Source of the DNA: Entophlyctis helioformis
Lineage: Eukaryota; Chytridiomycota; Chytridiomycetes; Chytridiales; Chytriomycetaceae
Assembly: GCA_025526915.1 (NCBI GenBank)
Contig: JAHLKH010000008.1
Location: 62,001-126,000 of the forward strand
Length of the DNA: 64,000 nt
Direction of reading: 5' to 3'
The notes beneath the pieces were generated by a model. The model saw only the letters and a list, made by a program, of their open reading frames with translations, made no database searches and was not told the DNA's origin. The translations under genes were made by a program, and so were the position numbers. Shown piece by piece: positions 36,239 to 46,782 of the stretch (its first letter is position 1; every line of letters starts with the position of its first letter).

Positions 36239-38438
36239 GGTAGTCTTTGTCAAGTGAGGAGTGAGGTAGCAGAACCGTCAACAGATGCCAATGGCAATCG
36301 ATAGTTCTGATGATTGCCAAGGGATTGCAGAGGGGCAACCGCGCGGCCCAGACGGGTAGTGACGGACAGACGCATAGCCAGCAGGCATGGCCAGCGGGCA
36401 TGTCGAGGTGCGAGGAGAGCCATGCAGCGGACGGGAGGACGCAACCCAGCGCAACAAACAGCAGCGGTGAGAATGCAGAAGAACAAGGGCGAGGCCAGAC
36501 GGCAGATGGGCTGGAACAGACAGAGGGAGATGATGCAAAAGCAAACACGGCCAAACCGCAGGCATGACTGCAGATGCGCTGGAAATCGGAGTGGCAAGTG
36601 AGGGGAGGGGGTTGCCCGGCCCGTTGGCGCCAGGAGCAAGGCGAGCGATGCTCACTCACCTGACGACAACAAAAGAGCCGACGAGGGGGAGGAGAGGGCG
36701 GCGACGGACGGGGCGCAGCGACGGACAGACGGAGTTGCCGAGACAAGCGAGAGAGCGAGAGCGGAGGAGAGGAAGAGGGAGAGCGAGAGCGAGAGCGAAA
36801 TGCGAGAACGAGCGAGATTGCAGGCGAGGTTGGAGAAAAGCGCGTCGAGCGAGGGACGGGCCAGCGCGTGCCAAACGAGCGAGGAACGAAACCACAAACA
36901 GAGCGACGCGGGAGTGGGTCGGCGAGAGCGTGCCAGGCAGCGACAAGTGTCAGTGACAGCGCAGACGCTCAGGCGGCGGGCAGACAGCGACTGCAGCGCA
37001 TCACGGCGTGTTGGGCCACGCGGGGGAAGTGGGAAGTGGGCGGGGGATGGGGGCAGGGGACGGGGGGCAGGGGGCAGGGCAGATGCGGGTTGGGCCGCGA
37101 TGCGCAGTGGCAGAGCGATGGCATCGGGTGAGGCGACGCGAGGAGGTGCAGCAGGTCGTTGTGGTTGTGGCGTGGCGTGGCGTGGCTTGGAGCAGCACGG
37201 CGCAGGGCAGAGCAGGGCAGGCGGGCGTGTGCCAGTGGACGGTCCGAGGGCCAGAGGGCCGCATACAGAGAGCAGCATACAGAGAGCAGCCGCAGCCGCA
37301 GCCGCGCACGCGAGGAGCGAGGCGGAGCATGTCCGCTGGCGTGTCCGCTGGCGTGTCCGTTGGCGTCCCCGCCGAGTGGCGCTTTCCTGCTCCTGCTGCC
37401 CGCCGCATCTCGCAAGCCACACAAGCACCGCTCGCTGCGGCTGCGGCTGCGGCTGCGGCTGCGGCTTTCCCGCATGCCTGCCCTGCCCTGCGCTGCTTCT
37501 GCGCTGCCTCGGCTCGGCTCGGCTCGGCTGGCTGCTGCTCTCCTGCTGTGCTGCTGTGCTGCTGTGCTGCCCCATCCAGAGTGCCGCAGGGCGTCTGCTG
37601 CTGCCATCTGCGTCTGCGTGCTGCTGGCCGGGTGCTTGGTGGGCCGGACGAGGCGTCTGCTGCTGTTGCTGCTGCTGTTGCTGCTGCTGTTGCCAGTATG
37701 GGGCTGCTGCTGTGTGCGACCGCCTGCCCTGCCTGCCTTGCCTTGCCGCGCAGCCAGCCAACACCACAGCGCATCACAGCGCACCACAGAGCATCACAGC
37801 GCAGCGTTGCCCAAGCAAGTGAGGCGGCAGGCCAGCAGCAAGGACTGAAAGGACGGGGGGCGCATGCAAAGGCAGCCATCTCGCAGCGCAACGGCGAGGC
37901 CCAGCCAGCCACTGCCAGCCACTGCCGCATGGAGGGCAGCCGTGGCAGTCGATGCAGGCTGCTGGACGGGCCGTCTGGCAGGCTGGCCATCTGGCTGGCC
38001 GTCTGGCCATCTGGCTGCAGGGACGGCGGCTGTTTGGGCAGAGAGAGGGTGGCGGCAGATGCGGCGACGATGGAGAGAGGGCGGCGGCAGAGGGCAGGCG
38101 GCGGCGGGCGTGTCGCTCGCCCTCTCGCTGTGTGTGTGCGTGTGTGTGTGTGCCTATGTCTGTGCCTGTGTGTGTGTGTGTGTGTGTGTGTGGCCACGGC
38201 GGTGCCCCGAGCGCCGTTGCAGCAGGCACGCAGGCACCGCGAGCGTGCGAACGTGCGAGCCTTACCGTGTCGTGCTTGCGAGCAAAGTGCCCGCTGGCCG
38301 CTTTCGCGATCTTCTCGCACCAACAGCCACTCGCTCCCGTCCAGGGCTGCCTGCCACGCACAGACAGACACAGCAGACACCAACAGACAGACAGACACCG
38401 ACAGACACCGACACGCACACCGCACCCATCCACGCACC
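36239..38438. other. 2.2 kb low-complexity intergenic region
   Basis: This is the shared upstream region of G-beta and V-ATPase subunit D. It is G+C rich and full of simple repeats: (GCTGCG)n near 37430-37460, GGCTC near 37510-37530, CTGCTG near 37530-37690, TCTGGCTGGCCG-like repeats near 37980-38020, and (GT)n near 38125-38190. Frames longer than 300 codons are open on both strands only because stop codons are rare in such sequence. I see no supported gene. Confidence 0.6.
38125..38192 (+). repeat. GT-rich dinucleotide microsatellite
   Basis: Two GT/TG runs separated by a short interruption, upstream of the V-ATPase subunit D gene. Confidence 0.9.
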
Positions 38439-39837
38439 ATGAGCGGCACTGGCCCCAAGTTCAGCATCTTCCCCACTCGCATGTGCGTGCCTCGAGCCAC
38501 CGCCATCCATCCATCCATCCGTCAGTCTGCCTGTCGCATTGTGGCCGGATGGGCAGATACAGCCTGCCCTGATGCTGCAGGCTGGCTGGGGCTCAGACAG
38601 CCATGGACGGCTCTCGGTGGACAAGCTCTGCGTGTCTGTCCATCTGTGGCTGACTCTCTGCCCGTGTGTGTGCCCATCTGGACGTGGTGCGGTTCCAGGG
38701 CGTTGACGGGCATGAAGAACCGTCTCAAAGGAGCGCAGACCGGCCATTCGCTGCTCAAGCGCAAGAGCGAGGCTCTCACACGCCGCTTCCGTGACATCCT
38801 GCGCAAGATTGACGAGGTCAGTGGCCTGCACTGGGCTGCACTGGACTGCCCTGGACTGGACTGCGCAAGCGCAGCAATGGATCGCACGAGGCCGTCCTTT
38901 CGGCTGCATCTCGGGATCTGTCTGTCTGTTCTGCAGACGTGCTGGCACGCAACCCACTCACCACTGTCCATCAGGCAAAGCGCAAGATGGGCAAGGTCAT
39001 GCAGGTGGCTTCCTTCTCGTACGCAGAAGTCAAATACTCGACGGGCGACATTGGGTGCGTGCTTTGGCTTGCGCATCGTCAACCTGCCGCCAAGCTCGTG
39101 TGCAGACAGTCTGACTCCATCGCATCACGTTGGATAGATTTCAGATCCGTGAAAGTGTCAAGACGGCCCAGCTCAAGGTCAAGGCAAAGGCCGAAAACGT
39201 CTCTGGAGTCATGCTCCCTGTCTTTGAAATGGCGGTCGATGGGCAAAACTGTACGTGCCAGCCTTTCTTGTTCTTTGCGCGCGCGCCTGTGATGCATGCG
39301 CCACATCGCGACCACATCTCTCTTGGCCCTAACATGCACGCTTCGACAGCCTTTGAGCTCACCGGTCTTGGCCGTGGCGGCCAGCAGGTCCAAAAATGCA
39401 AAGACACGTACCAAAAGGCCGTCCAGGTTCTCATCGAGCTCGCGTCTCTCCAGGTGAACACGCATTCTGCTGCATCCCACCGTGCTTGTCGCACAAACTG
39501 ACCCATGTCGGCACCGTCTTGCCAGACCACCTTTGTGATTCTCGACGAGGTCATCAAGGTCACGAACCGTCGTGTCAATGCCATCGAGCACGTCATCATT
39601 CCCAAAATCGAGAACACAATCAAGTTCATCACGTCCGAGCTTGACGAGCAGGACCGCGAAGAGTTTTTCCGTCTCAAGAAGGTGCAGGGCAAGAAAAAGC
39701 TGCGCATGGAAGCCGAGATGGCCAGGCTTGCGAGCGAGGCTGCTGCCAACGACGGCGTCGCGGTCGGGTCTGGCGGAAACAGCGGCGCGCCAAATCTGTT
39801 CTCAGAGTATGAGCAGGATCCCGACATTATCTTTTAA
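38439..39837 (+). CDS. VMA8: V-type proton ATPase subunit D
   Basis: Subunit D is the central rotor shaft of the V1 sector, coupling ATP hydrolysis to proton pumping at vacuoles and endosomes. A tiny first exon, [14 protein letters not shown], splices (GTGCGT...TTCCAG) into [20 protein letters not shown]. Then come [96 protein letters not shown] and [14 protein letters not shown]. It ends [10 protein letters not shown] with TAA at 39835-39837. Five introns. The two long helices that form the rotor coiled coil are intact, and length (about 250 residues) fits. Confidence 0.97.
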
Positions 39838-40048
39838 GGCTGCACCCGACAAGTGGGTCATTCATTGTCTTGTCTGCCACCGTCATCGCCGTCGCTACCA
39901 GCCCACGGTCGGACGACAAACCACGCGCGGGGATCCCTCCACCACCACATCGCCATCAAAGCGTCAATAAAGCCGGATGTCACCGAGACAGAGCTTGGCT
40001 TGCCACCACTGCATGCCCATGGTCATCTTTCAACAGAGCAGAGCGCGG

Positions 40049-43000
40049 CTAAGCGCGAGAGACCCGCGATTCCGACAGCTGAGCGCCAAGCAGAGATGCA
40101 TAGAGAACGCCAGCCAGGATTTGCTTGCCAGGCAAGGCATCGACGGTGACCTTGGTGATTGCCGGTGTGTATGCTTCTCGAGGTTGAGCGTGATGAGTGG
40201 CGTACTTGGATACGGCTTCTTGCACAGCCGACGAGACCCAATGATCAGGGATGGACGCCAGGTGGAAGACGCGGATGGAAAACACACGCGGCCAGGGATC
40301 ATGCGCGACCGAGTCTGTTGCTGCCACTTGGACATGATGCTCCGCAGGCCTCCGACAAGAGTGTTGGCCAGCAAGACCACGTCGCTGAACGCCAGCGCGT
40401 CATTGGAATCTGAAGGCCATGTCCGTCAACGGGTCGGATGTGTCAGCCAGCCATCTCCAAGATCAACATGCTCCGCACATGCCATGCCAACGTGGCAAAC
40501 TTACGATCCAGAGACACACTGGTGGCGGCACCGATGAAAGAGCCAAACGATTTGAGGGATGAATGGCAGGCTACGCCGTTTCCGGTTGCCACATCCGAAA
40601 CTACCGTTTGACCGTCTGCATCCCACCCAAATCCGCGACTGCTCTCGCCATGTTCATCGTCGTTGTCATCATCGTCGTCGTCTCGTTCCGCGCTCGAGTC
40701 CACTCTAGCCTGCATCAGCTGTGCACGGCCGCGTTCATGTCCAACCAAAGCCTCCCACTCGACCAGAGCTCCTCTAGGAAGCTGCTGGACTGCGACAAAG
40801 AGGGCAGGCGGCTTGCAAGAAGCCTGTCCATGCCGCACGGTTCCAGCACGCGTCAATGGAATGCTTGATGTGGCAGAATAGCCTGCATGCACAGCATGGA
40901 TCGCAAAGTGGCCCACGCACCATGTCGATGGAATGCTCCCATGCTGCACGAGCAGCAGCAAAGAAGCGCGAGTCAGAGACATAGCAGACGCATGCCACGC
41001 AATGCTCGGCAAGGTTTGCCCCTAACGCATCTGGGACAGCTGCAAGGCTGCGCAGCGAGACACTGGCCTCGTGGATCAGTTGTGCAAGGATTGGATCGCC
41101 CTTTGCAATGTCAGCGAGAGTGTCTTCAGAGTGGCTGGCAGAGTCTGGAAGCTGCATCGTGTGCGGAACAAGGCCAATCTGTCCAGCCAAGTAAGATGAT
41201 CGCCAATCTGGACAGCCTGGCTGTATGGCCTGGTGGGAGACGTTCAAGGCTGTCTGTCAGCACACATCAGCCATCCCAAGCCAAAGCCGCCAACATTGGA
41301 CTGAACTTACCCAATGTTGGCGGGCCTAGCAGAGGGCAACGCCGCAGGGAGACGGTCGGTCAGACACAGGTGCATGGCTCCACAATCAACAGTTCAAAGC
41401 CTTACGCCCAGTACGAGATGCCCTGCACATGGAGTGTGTCGCGCCTGATCGTGTGCGACGGGTCATGCACTGCAAAGCAGTCCATCTGAACCCGAGCTCC
41501 GCGAGGCAGCTTTGACTGCACAGTGACGCTGGCAGGATGGCATATGCGTAGCAGTGTCAGCCATGGCATTGGGCTTCACACAGTCTGAACTGGAGCCTAC
41601 CGCGTCGCTGGATTTGTGTGCCCAAAGTACGTCTTGTAGATGCGATTCAAGGCGGCAAACTCGGACATGTCGGAACGTGCACGTGCACCTGCGTCAAGTG
41701 TTGAGGCTGCAGGCCGTACTTGGCCAGAGCCGATATGATGTACTCTGCCACAATCTCGGTTTCCTTTTCGAGAAGCGAGGCTGTCTCAGAGGCAGCGGTG
41801 CTTGGCCGAGAGATGCTGCAGTAACGCCAGAGATGGCAAAGAAGGGCGGACTCCAATGGACTGTTGGCTCAAAGTTGGCATTCGGGTCGATGGAGGAGCT
41901 AGCAGTATCCACAGCCAGGACCGTTGATGCTGCGCTCTGTGTGCACGTCTTGTGTGCAAGAACCTGCCAGCGAACGGATCTGTCAAGTCAACATTGAAAA
42001 GCCGCGTGGCTTGGGATCGCGGCAACAGCACTTACCATTGCTTGAACCGCGTCATCGGCCAAGGCCATGCTATCTGCACGGATGCGTTCCTGCATGGCTC
42101 GAATCCACGACCCGTCATCAGCAGGCTTGGGCTCCAGTCGCGTCTGCAGAACCTTGAAGTACGCCACAGGTGCCATGTCATTATAAGAGTGCACCTGCTT
42201 CTCCGACTCGACACTGTCCATGGCCGCAGAACCAAATGCTACGGTTAGCCATATGCAGGGCAGCAGGTAAAGGTTACATGGGATCCAATGAATGGCACTT
42301 GCATGACAATCCGCTTCTTGAAGAGTGGGCAATCCAGCGTCAGTGTCTCGTACTCGCCCCCCTCGCCGCACACATTGATGCCAAACTGCGCATTCTATCG
42401 TCCATTCACAGCAGCAGTGTCAGCCGGACATGTCTGCCGCTTGCAAGACGTTTCCTGGACTGAGCCTTTGGCGTTGTGCGGCGTACCAGTCGGTCCAAGA
42501 TGGGCGACATTTGCGCAAGAGTGCGGCCGAGATGGATCTCCTTCAGACCGATCGCTGCGACTTTGATCAGAATGGCCTCGATGCCGTTCTCGATCATGCC
42601 TTGTAGAAGCTGCGCTTGCTGTCCTTGCCACATGAATGCAAGCGATGTCAGACCAAGACGCGCGCATCTGCCAGGACGCGATGCGTAGGGTGAGATACAG
42701 CACAGATCTGCGTTTGGCAGGGCGATGAGAGGATGCGTGGCGTGTCTCTACGTACACGTTTTCGATGCGGACACGCTGGTAGTTGGACAGAATGGCACCA
42801 GAGGACACGGCTTCAACACCAGGAACGCTTTCCTAATAGCGGCCGACAGCATGCCTGCGTGAGTTGGTTCTGGCAGCATCTTGGATGCGGGCATTCACGA
42901 TCGCATGGTGGGCATGGCTAACCTTGACTCTGAGGAGCAGCTGATACAGGTCCTCGACCTCATCTGCCTCGTTGTGCGCATAGTCTGCACCTGTCTCGAC

Positions 43001-43391
43001 AGACGAACGAACCAGGTCCTGCCGAAACAGCGGCAGGCCCATGCACTCGGTGTACAGGTCCAGCACATCGTGGCCAACGGTCTGGAACATGTAGCTGTCC
43101 AGCTCGTCTGTTCGTTGGTGCAGCCTTGGGATGAGTGGGACGCACACTCATGCGCTCACATTGGCGAACAGCGAGTGCAGCATACGAACCCTTTCCGGCA
43201 GCCGATGGCGGACGCAGGTTGGCAAGAGCGACAATGTCGTGGCCGTTGGCGACGGCATGCATCATGTTGAAGCAGCTGTCCTTGCCCCACTGGGCCATGG
43301 CCGATGCATGTCAGAGTCGCAGGGCTGGGCGAGGCTGGCTTGCAGCCGATGCGTGCACTTGGACCGACCTCACGAGGGCAACGACCTTCAT
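40049..43391 (-). CDS. DPH6: Diphthine-ammonia ligase Dph6 with C-terminal RidA-like domains
   Basis: Dph6 uses ATP and ammonium to amidate diphthine on elongation factor 2, the last step of diphthamide synthesis. ATG 43391 gives MKVVALV, then an intron, then GKDSCFNMMHAVANGHDIVA. One G appears missing at about 43277, where the PP-loop should read SGGKDS. Next come YMFQTVGHDVLDLYTECMG, LPLFRQDLVRSSVETGADY and EVEDLYQLLLRVK. The C-terminal half has features of fungal two-RidA architecture: EIVAEYIISALAKYGLQPQH, MSEFAALNRIYKTYFGH and GARVQMDCFAVHDPSHTIRR. A final block runs to TGA 40049-40051. About ten introns. Its ATG is only 17 bases from the divergent VPS28 ATG. Confidence 0.88.
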
Positions 43392-43408
43392 CTCTTTTGG
43401 GCAAACCA

Positions 43409-44635
43409 ATGGACACTGAAGTGCGGCTCGTTGGCAACAACAGCGAGCGGGAGATGTACGACAACCTGGCCGACCTGTACAGCATCATTGTGGCCACAGA
43501 GCACCTCGAGCGGGCGTATATCCGAGACCACATACCCGCCAAAGAGTCAGTCTGGTGTCTTGCCGAGTGCCATGCATGCGTCTGTTGGTCGTTGTGGTGG
43601 TCGTGGTGGTGGCAGTGGTCGTAGTGGCTCAGGTGCCGGCCGATAGAGAGAGGTGCCTGCATCGGCCCGGCCCTCGCACAGAGCACCTCAGCATCCGCTG
43701 CGCCGTGCTGTCTCTGTACTGACCCACACATCCCTTGTCTGGGCAGATACACGCCTGCTTGCCTGAAGCTTATCGCGCAGTTCAGGACAGCGACCAGTCT
43801 GCTGCAGGACGTGAACGTGCGATCGTTTATGCAAGAGTACAGGGTGTGTGCCGCCGACGGTGCATCCGAGTGGATGGATGCCCTGCAAGAGTGTATACAT
43901 AGACAGACAGACAGACAGACAGACAAGGCGATCTCACACAAACATACACGGCAATCAGATGGTGTGTCCAGCAGCATCCAAGCGACTGCTGGATATTGGC
44001 GTGCCAGCCACAGTCGAGCACGCCACCGAAGACCCGCAGACGACCAACTCGACCAAGGCCGTGGCAGACACGGTGCAGTTCTTCATCACACTCATGGACT
44101 CGCTCAAGCTCAACTATGTCGCCGTCGATCAGATCCATCCCCAGCTCAGCGAGCTCATCCAGACGCTCAACAAGGTCAAGTCTCTGCCCACAACGTACGA
44201 GGGCAAGGCCAAGATCCGAAACTGGCTGATTGCACTCAACAAGATGAAGTAAGGGAGCTTGCCAACACGCGACGAGGGACGGCTGCAAACGTGCTGGATC
44301 TGATGGACTGCACTGACGATCGCCATGGTCTCTGTCGCGCCTCAGGGCATCGGACGAGCTGACCGAAGACCAAGTCCGCCAGCTTCTCTTTGATCTCGAT
44401 AGGTATGCACATGGACATGGGAAAAACGGCCATTTATCCAGATCCATCGCCGTCTGCAACTGCTGCTGGTGCCCCCTGCTCCTTCATGTCCCTTTCTGTT
44501 CATGCTCAGCAGACCGAATGACTGACTGGCTTGCCGCTGATCCTCTGCGGCTGGTTCCTTGGCAACAATGACAACGACAACGACGACACGACCAGCTCGT
44601 ACAACGAGTTCCAACGGTCTCTGGCCTCCAAATAA
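43409..44635 (+). CDS. VPS28: ESCRT-I subunit Vps28
   Basis: Vps28 is the ESCRT-I subunit whose C-terminal domain contacts ESCRT-II in sorting ubiquitinated cargo into multivesicular bodies. Start MDTEVRLVGNNSEREMYDN, then LADLYSIIVATEHLERAYIR, YTPACLKLIAQFRTATSLLQ and VNVRSFMQEYRMVCPAASKR. The C-terminal four-helix domain includes VADTVQFFITLMDSLKLNYV, AVDQIHPQLSELIQTLNKV, YEGKAKIRNWLIALNKM and ELTEDQVRQLLFDLDR. A last exon, SYNEFQRSLASK, ends with TAA 44633-44635. Four introns; the second holds an (AGAC)n microsatellite at about 43900-43925. Confidence 0.95.
43899..43926 (+). repeat. AGAC tetranucleotide microsatellite in a VPS28 intron
   Basis: About seven uninterrupted tandem units of agac inside the intron that splits EYR from MVCPAASK. 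Confidence 0.9.
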
Positions 44636-44756
44636 GCGAATGAATGCGAATGCGAATGAATGATGAGATGCGGCATGGCAGGCGATCGTGGCGCCAGCTT
44701 TACGAGCGAGGCTTGGGCAACTTGTCCTTGAGATGATCGGGCCTGTCCATCGAGAG

Positions 44757-45224
44757 TCAGCCCATGCAACCATCATGGTCAGTCCGTCCGCCCCAGTCGG
44801 TCTCGGCGGGCGATGCCAGTTCGCATCTTGCCAGAGCGACGACGCACCACTGAATGTCCCACACCGGGCGGTCTGAGCGAGCGTTCTCCATGATAGCCTC
44901 GACAATCAGGCGGGCATTCTTCTGGTCTTCGGTCATCTTGTCCTTGTCGATGTTGCCCATGCGCTGTTGAGGCAGCCGCAGCCAATGCCAGCCAATTCAA
45001 TGTGGTCAGTCCAAGACGGCGGCTCGCATGCGGTGGCAGCAGGGCCGCCTGCCGTGCTGAGCCTGCACACGACTCACGGCAATCATCTGCTCCTCGCTCG
45101 GCACCGTCGCCTTCATGATGCCGTAGCCGCCGCCCACAATAACGACCGACAGCACGGCCGTCTGGAGCGTAAACGTGAGCACCTTGCTCAGCTTGGCCTT
45201 GAAAGAGTCAGACAATGGAGCCAT
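44757..45224 (-). CDS. CBP4: CBP4/UQCC3-like mitochondrial complex III assembly factor
   Basis: This is a small single-pass protein. Cbp4-type proteins sit in the mitochondrial inner membrane and help assemble newly made cytochrome b. Exon 1 (ATG 45224) encodes a basic amphipathic start, MAPLSDSFKAKLSKVL, and one membrane helix (AVLSVVIVGGGYGIMKAT), then VPSEEQMIA, matching the T/P-x-EEQ motif after the helix. A clean intron (GTGAGT...CAACAG) leads to RMGNIDKDKMTEDQKNARLI and a C-terminus with RPVWDIQW, like the (K/R)PxW end of the family. The final residues to 44757 are not conserved-looking and may be read-through of a last intron. Assignment rests on layout and short motifs, so it is moderate. 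Confidence 0.6.
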
Positions 45225-45410
45225 TCCTGTAGCCAGCATGCCATGCCGTGCCATGCATGCCGTGGTCCAGCAGTTAGCAGCCAGCATGGACGGACAGTGG
45301 ACGCCGCACATCCACAAGCGTGTCGCCTACAAGACTGTGACGGTTGGGTCGATCGAGAGGATCTCTGGGTCAATCAATCAATGTTGGGAATCGCTGGGTA
45401 GAAGTCTGAT

Positions 45411-45428
45411 CACGTGATACAACACGTG
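45411..45428. promoter_or_regulatory. Pair of CACGTG E-boxes in a divergent promoter
   Basis: CACGTG occurs at 45411-45416 (TCACGTGA context) and again at 45423-45428 (ACACGTGAC), 12 bases centre to centre, in the 320-base region between the CBP4-like and WBP2-like genes. Palindromic E-boxes of this form are bound by Cbf1/USF-type bHLH proteins in fungi and animals. Confidence 0.6.
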
Positions 45429-45441
45429 ACTGAATGGCAGA

Positions 45442-45480
45442 CCAATCAGCGGCACACTCTCAAGATCAAGCTCGACCAAT
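45442..45480 (+). promoter_or_regulatory. Two CCAAT boxes
   Basis: gACCAATCAGc occurs at 45441-45449 and again at 45475-45483 (CCAAT at 45442-45446 and 45476-45480), same orientation, 34 bases apart. The flanks match the HAP/NF-Y consensus. They lie 65-100 bases before the WBP2-like ATG. Confidence 0.6.
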
Positions 45481-45544
45481 CAGCCCCCGACTCTCACCAT
45501 CAGCTGAGAGCTGAGCGGCCAACTTTCCCAGCGCAACAACAGCG

Positions 45545-46575
45545 ATGTCGATCAACGCTTCGGTGCTGAATGCCGAGGGCTGCCAGTGTGGCATACGGGC
45601 GAAAAGGTGTTCATCAACCAGTGTGAGTGGGCCTTGCCAGCCACCAGCCCAGCCAGCCAGCAACCGCTCACGCTCACGCTCTGTGCCATGCGGCTGCCAC
45701 TGGCATTGGCTCCATCACGACAGCGGGCATCGAACTCGATGTGCAGGCGAGCGATGCCAACTACCCCGGCCAGATGGGCACCTTCTTTGCCAGAGACGGC
45801 ACGCTGTACCTGACCAACATCCGGGTGGTGTATCTGCCCAAACCGATGCTGCCTACCTTCCGATCCTTTGAGTTTCCGATCCAGAACCTGCGGTGAGTAG
45901 GTGCTGTGCCATCCATGCTGCCGTGGCTCGTTCGCTGGGATTCTTCCGCCGCCAGCTCGTCACCTACTGTTGCGCTCCACTCACTCGTGCGCTGCCCATG
46001 AACGGCCGACCGACCGACCGACCGACCGACTGACTGACCGATCAGTGACGGCAAGCTGCTCCAGCCATGGTTCTCGGCCAATCGCTACGAAGGCAGGTCG
46101 TACCATGCCATATCACATCATGCCACAGCACTTGCCGCTGCTGAACTGACACGGTGGATGTCGGTGGGCTCAGCCACTGTCAAGCCCGTCACCAACGGCG
46201 GTCTGCAGAACGACGTGGCACTCAAGCTGACGTTCAACAAGGGCGGCGGCTTTGAGTTCTCGAGCGCCTTTGTGCAGCTGCGATCGCGCATCTCTGGTCC
46301 GTCATATGATCAGACCCTCTGCTGTGTGTGTGTGCGGGCACTACTGACCATTGGCCATGTACACGACAGGCGAGGCACTACCATACGAAGAACCGCTGCC
46401 GCTGTACTCGGAGATGGACGAGTCTGCCATGCGCGACTTGGCTGCACCTCCGCTCATTGATCCTTTGGTCGCAGGCTCGCCGTCATCTGCAACCTATCCG
46501 CTCCAGCCGCATGCTGGCCCAAGCGGAGGCGGCAGTGGATCGTCATCATCTGCACCGCCCATGTATGGCGCATGA
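45545..46575 (+). CDS. WBP2-like GRAM-domain protein with PY-type tail
   Basis: WBP2/postacrosomal-sheath proteins are small GRAM (PH-like) proteins that bind WW-domain partners. Start MSINASVLNAEG is followed by a one-base deletion (GGCTGCC, expected GGCTTGCC) before PVWHTGEKVFINQ. Then GTFFARDGTLYLTNIRVVYL, DGKLLQPWFSANRYEG, NDVALKLTFNKGGGFEF and SSAFVQLRSRI match the GRAM core of WBP2. The tail is Pro-rich: LPYEEPLPLYSEM and SAPPMYGA, where PPMY is a WW-binding PPxY-type motif. Four introns; one holds a (GACC)n run near 46005-46042. Ends at TGA 46573-46575. Confidence 0.75.
46005..46042 (+). repeat. GACC/GACT tetranucleotide microsatellite in a WBP2-like intron
   Basis: Tandem gacc units grading into gact, within the intron before DGKLLQPW. 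Confidence 0.9.
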
Positions 46576-46782
46576 TCAGCCCAGCACTCTCAGCGTCACT
46601 GTATTCCGACCACCTTGCATCAATATCAACAACAAACACTTTGAAAGGATCCTTCATTGGGCCGGTGAACGTTCATGGCCATGTGTTTTGCCGGCCTCGG
46701 CCATCATGCCATCCATGGTCCGGGTTGGTCAGCTCGCGTCGAATCGGGGAAGCGAGACTGCTCTCTGATGCATGCACGAATA

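Noticed and set aside
37008..39137. A 709-codon plus-strand open frame (and a 505-codon minus frame over 37001-38518)
   Set aside because: The frames run through simple repeats and across VMA8 exons. Translations are biased with no domain, and stops are merely rare in such G+C-rich DNA.
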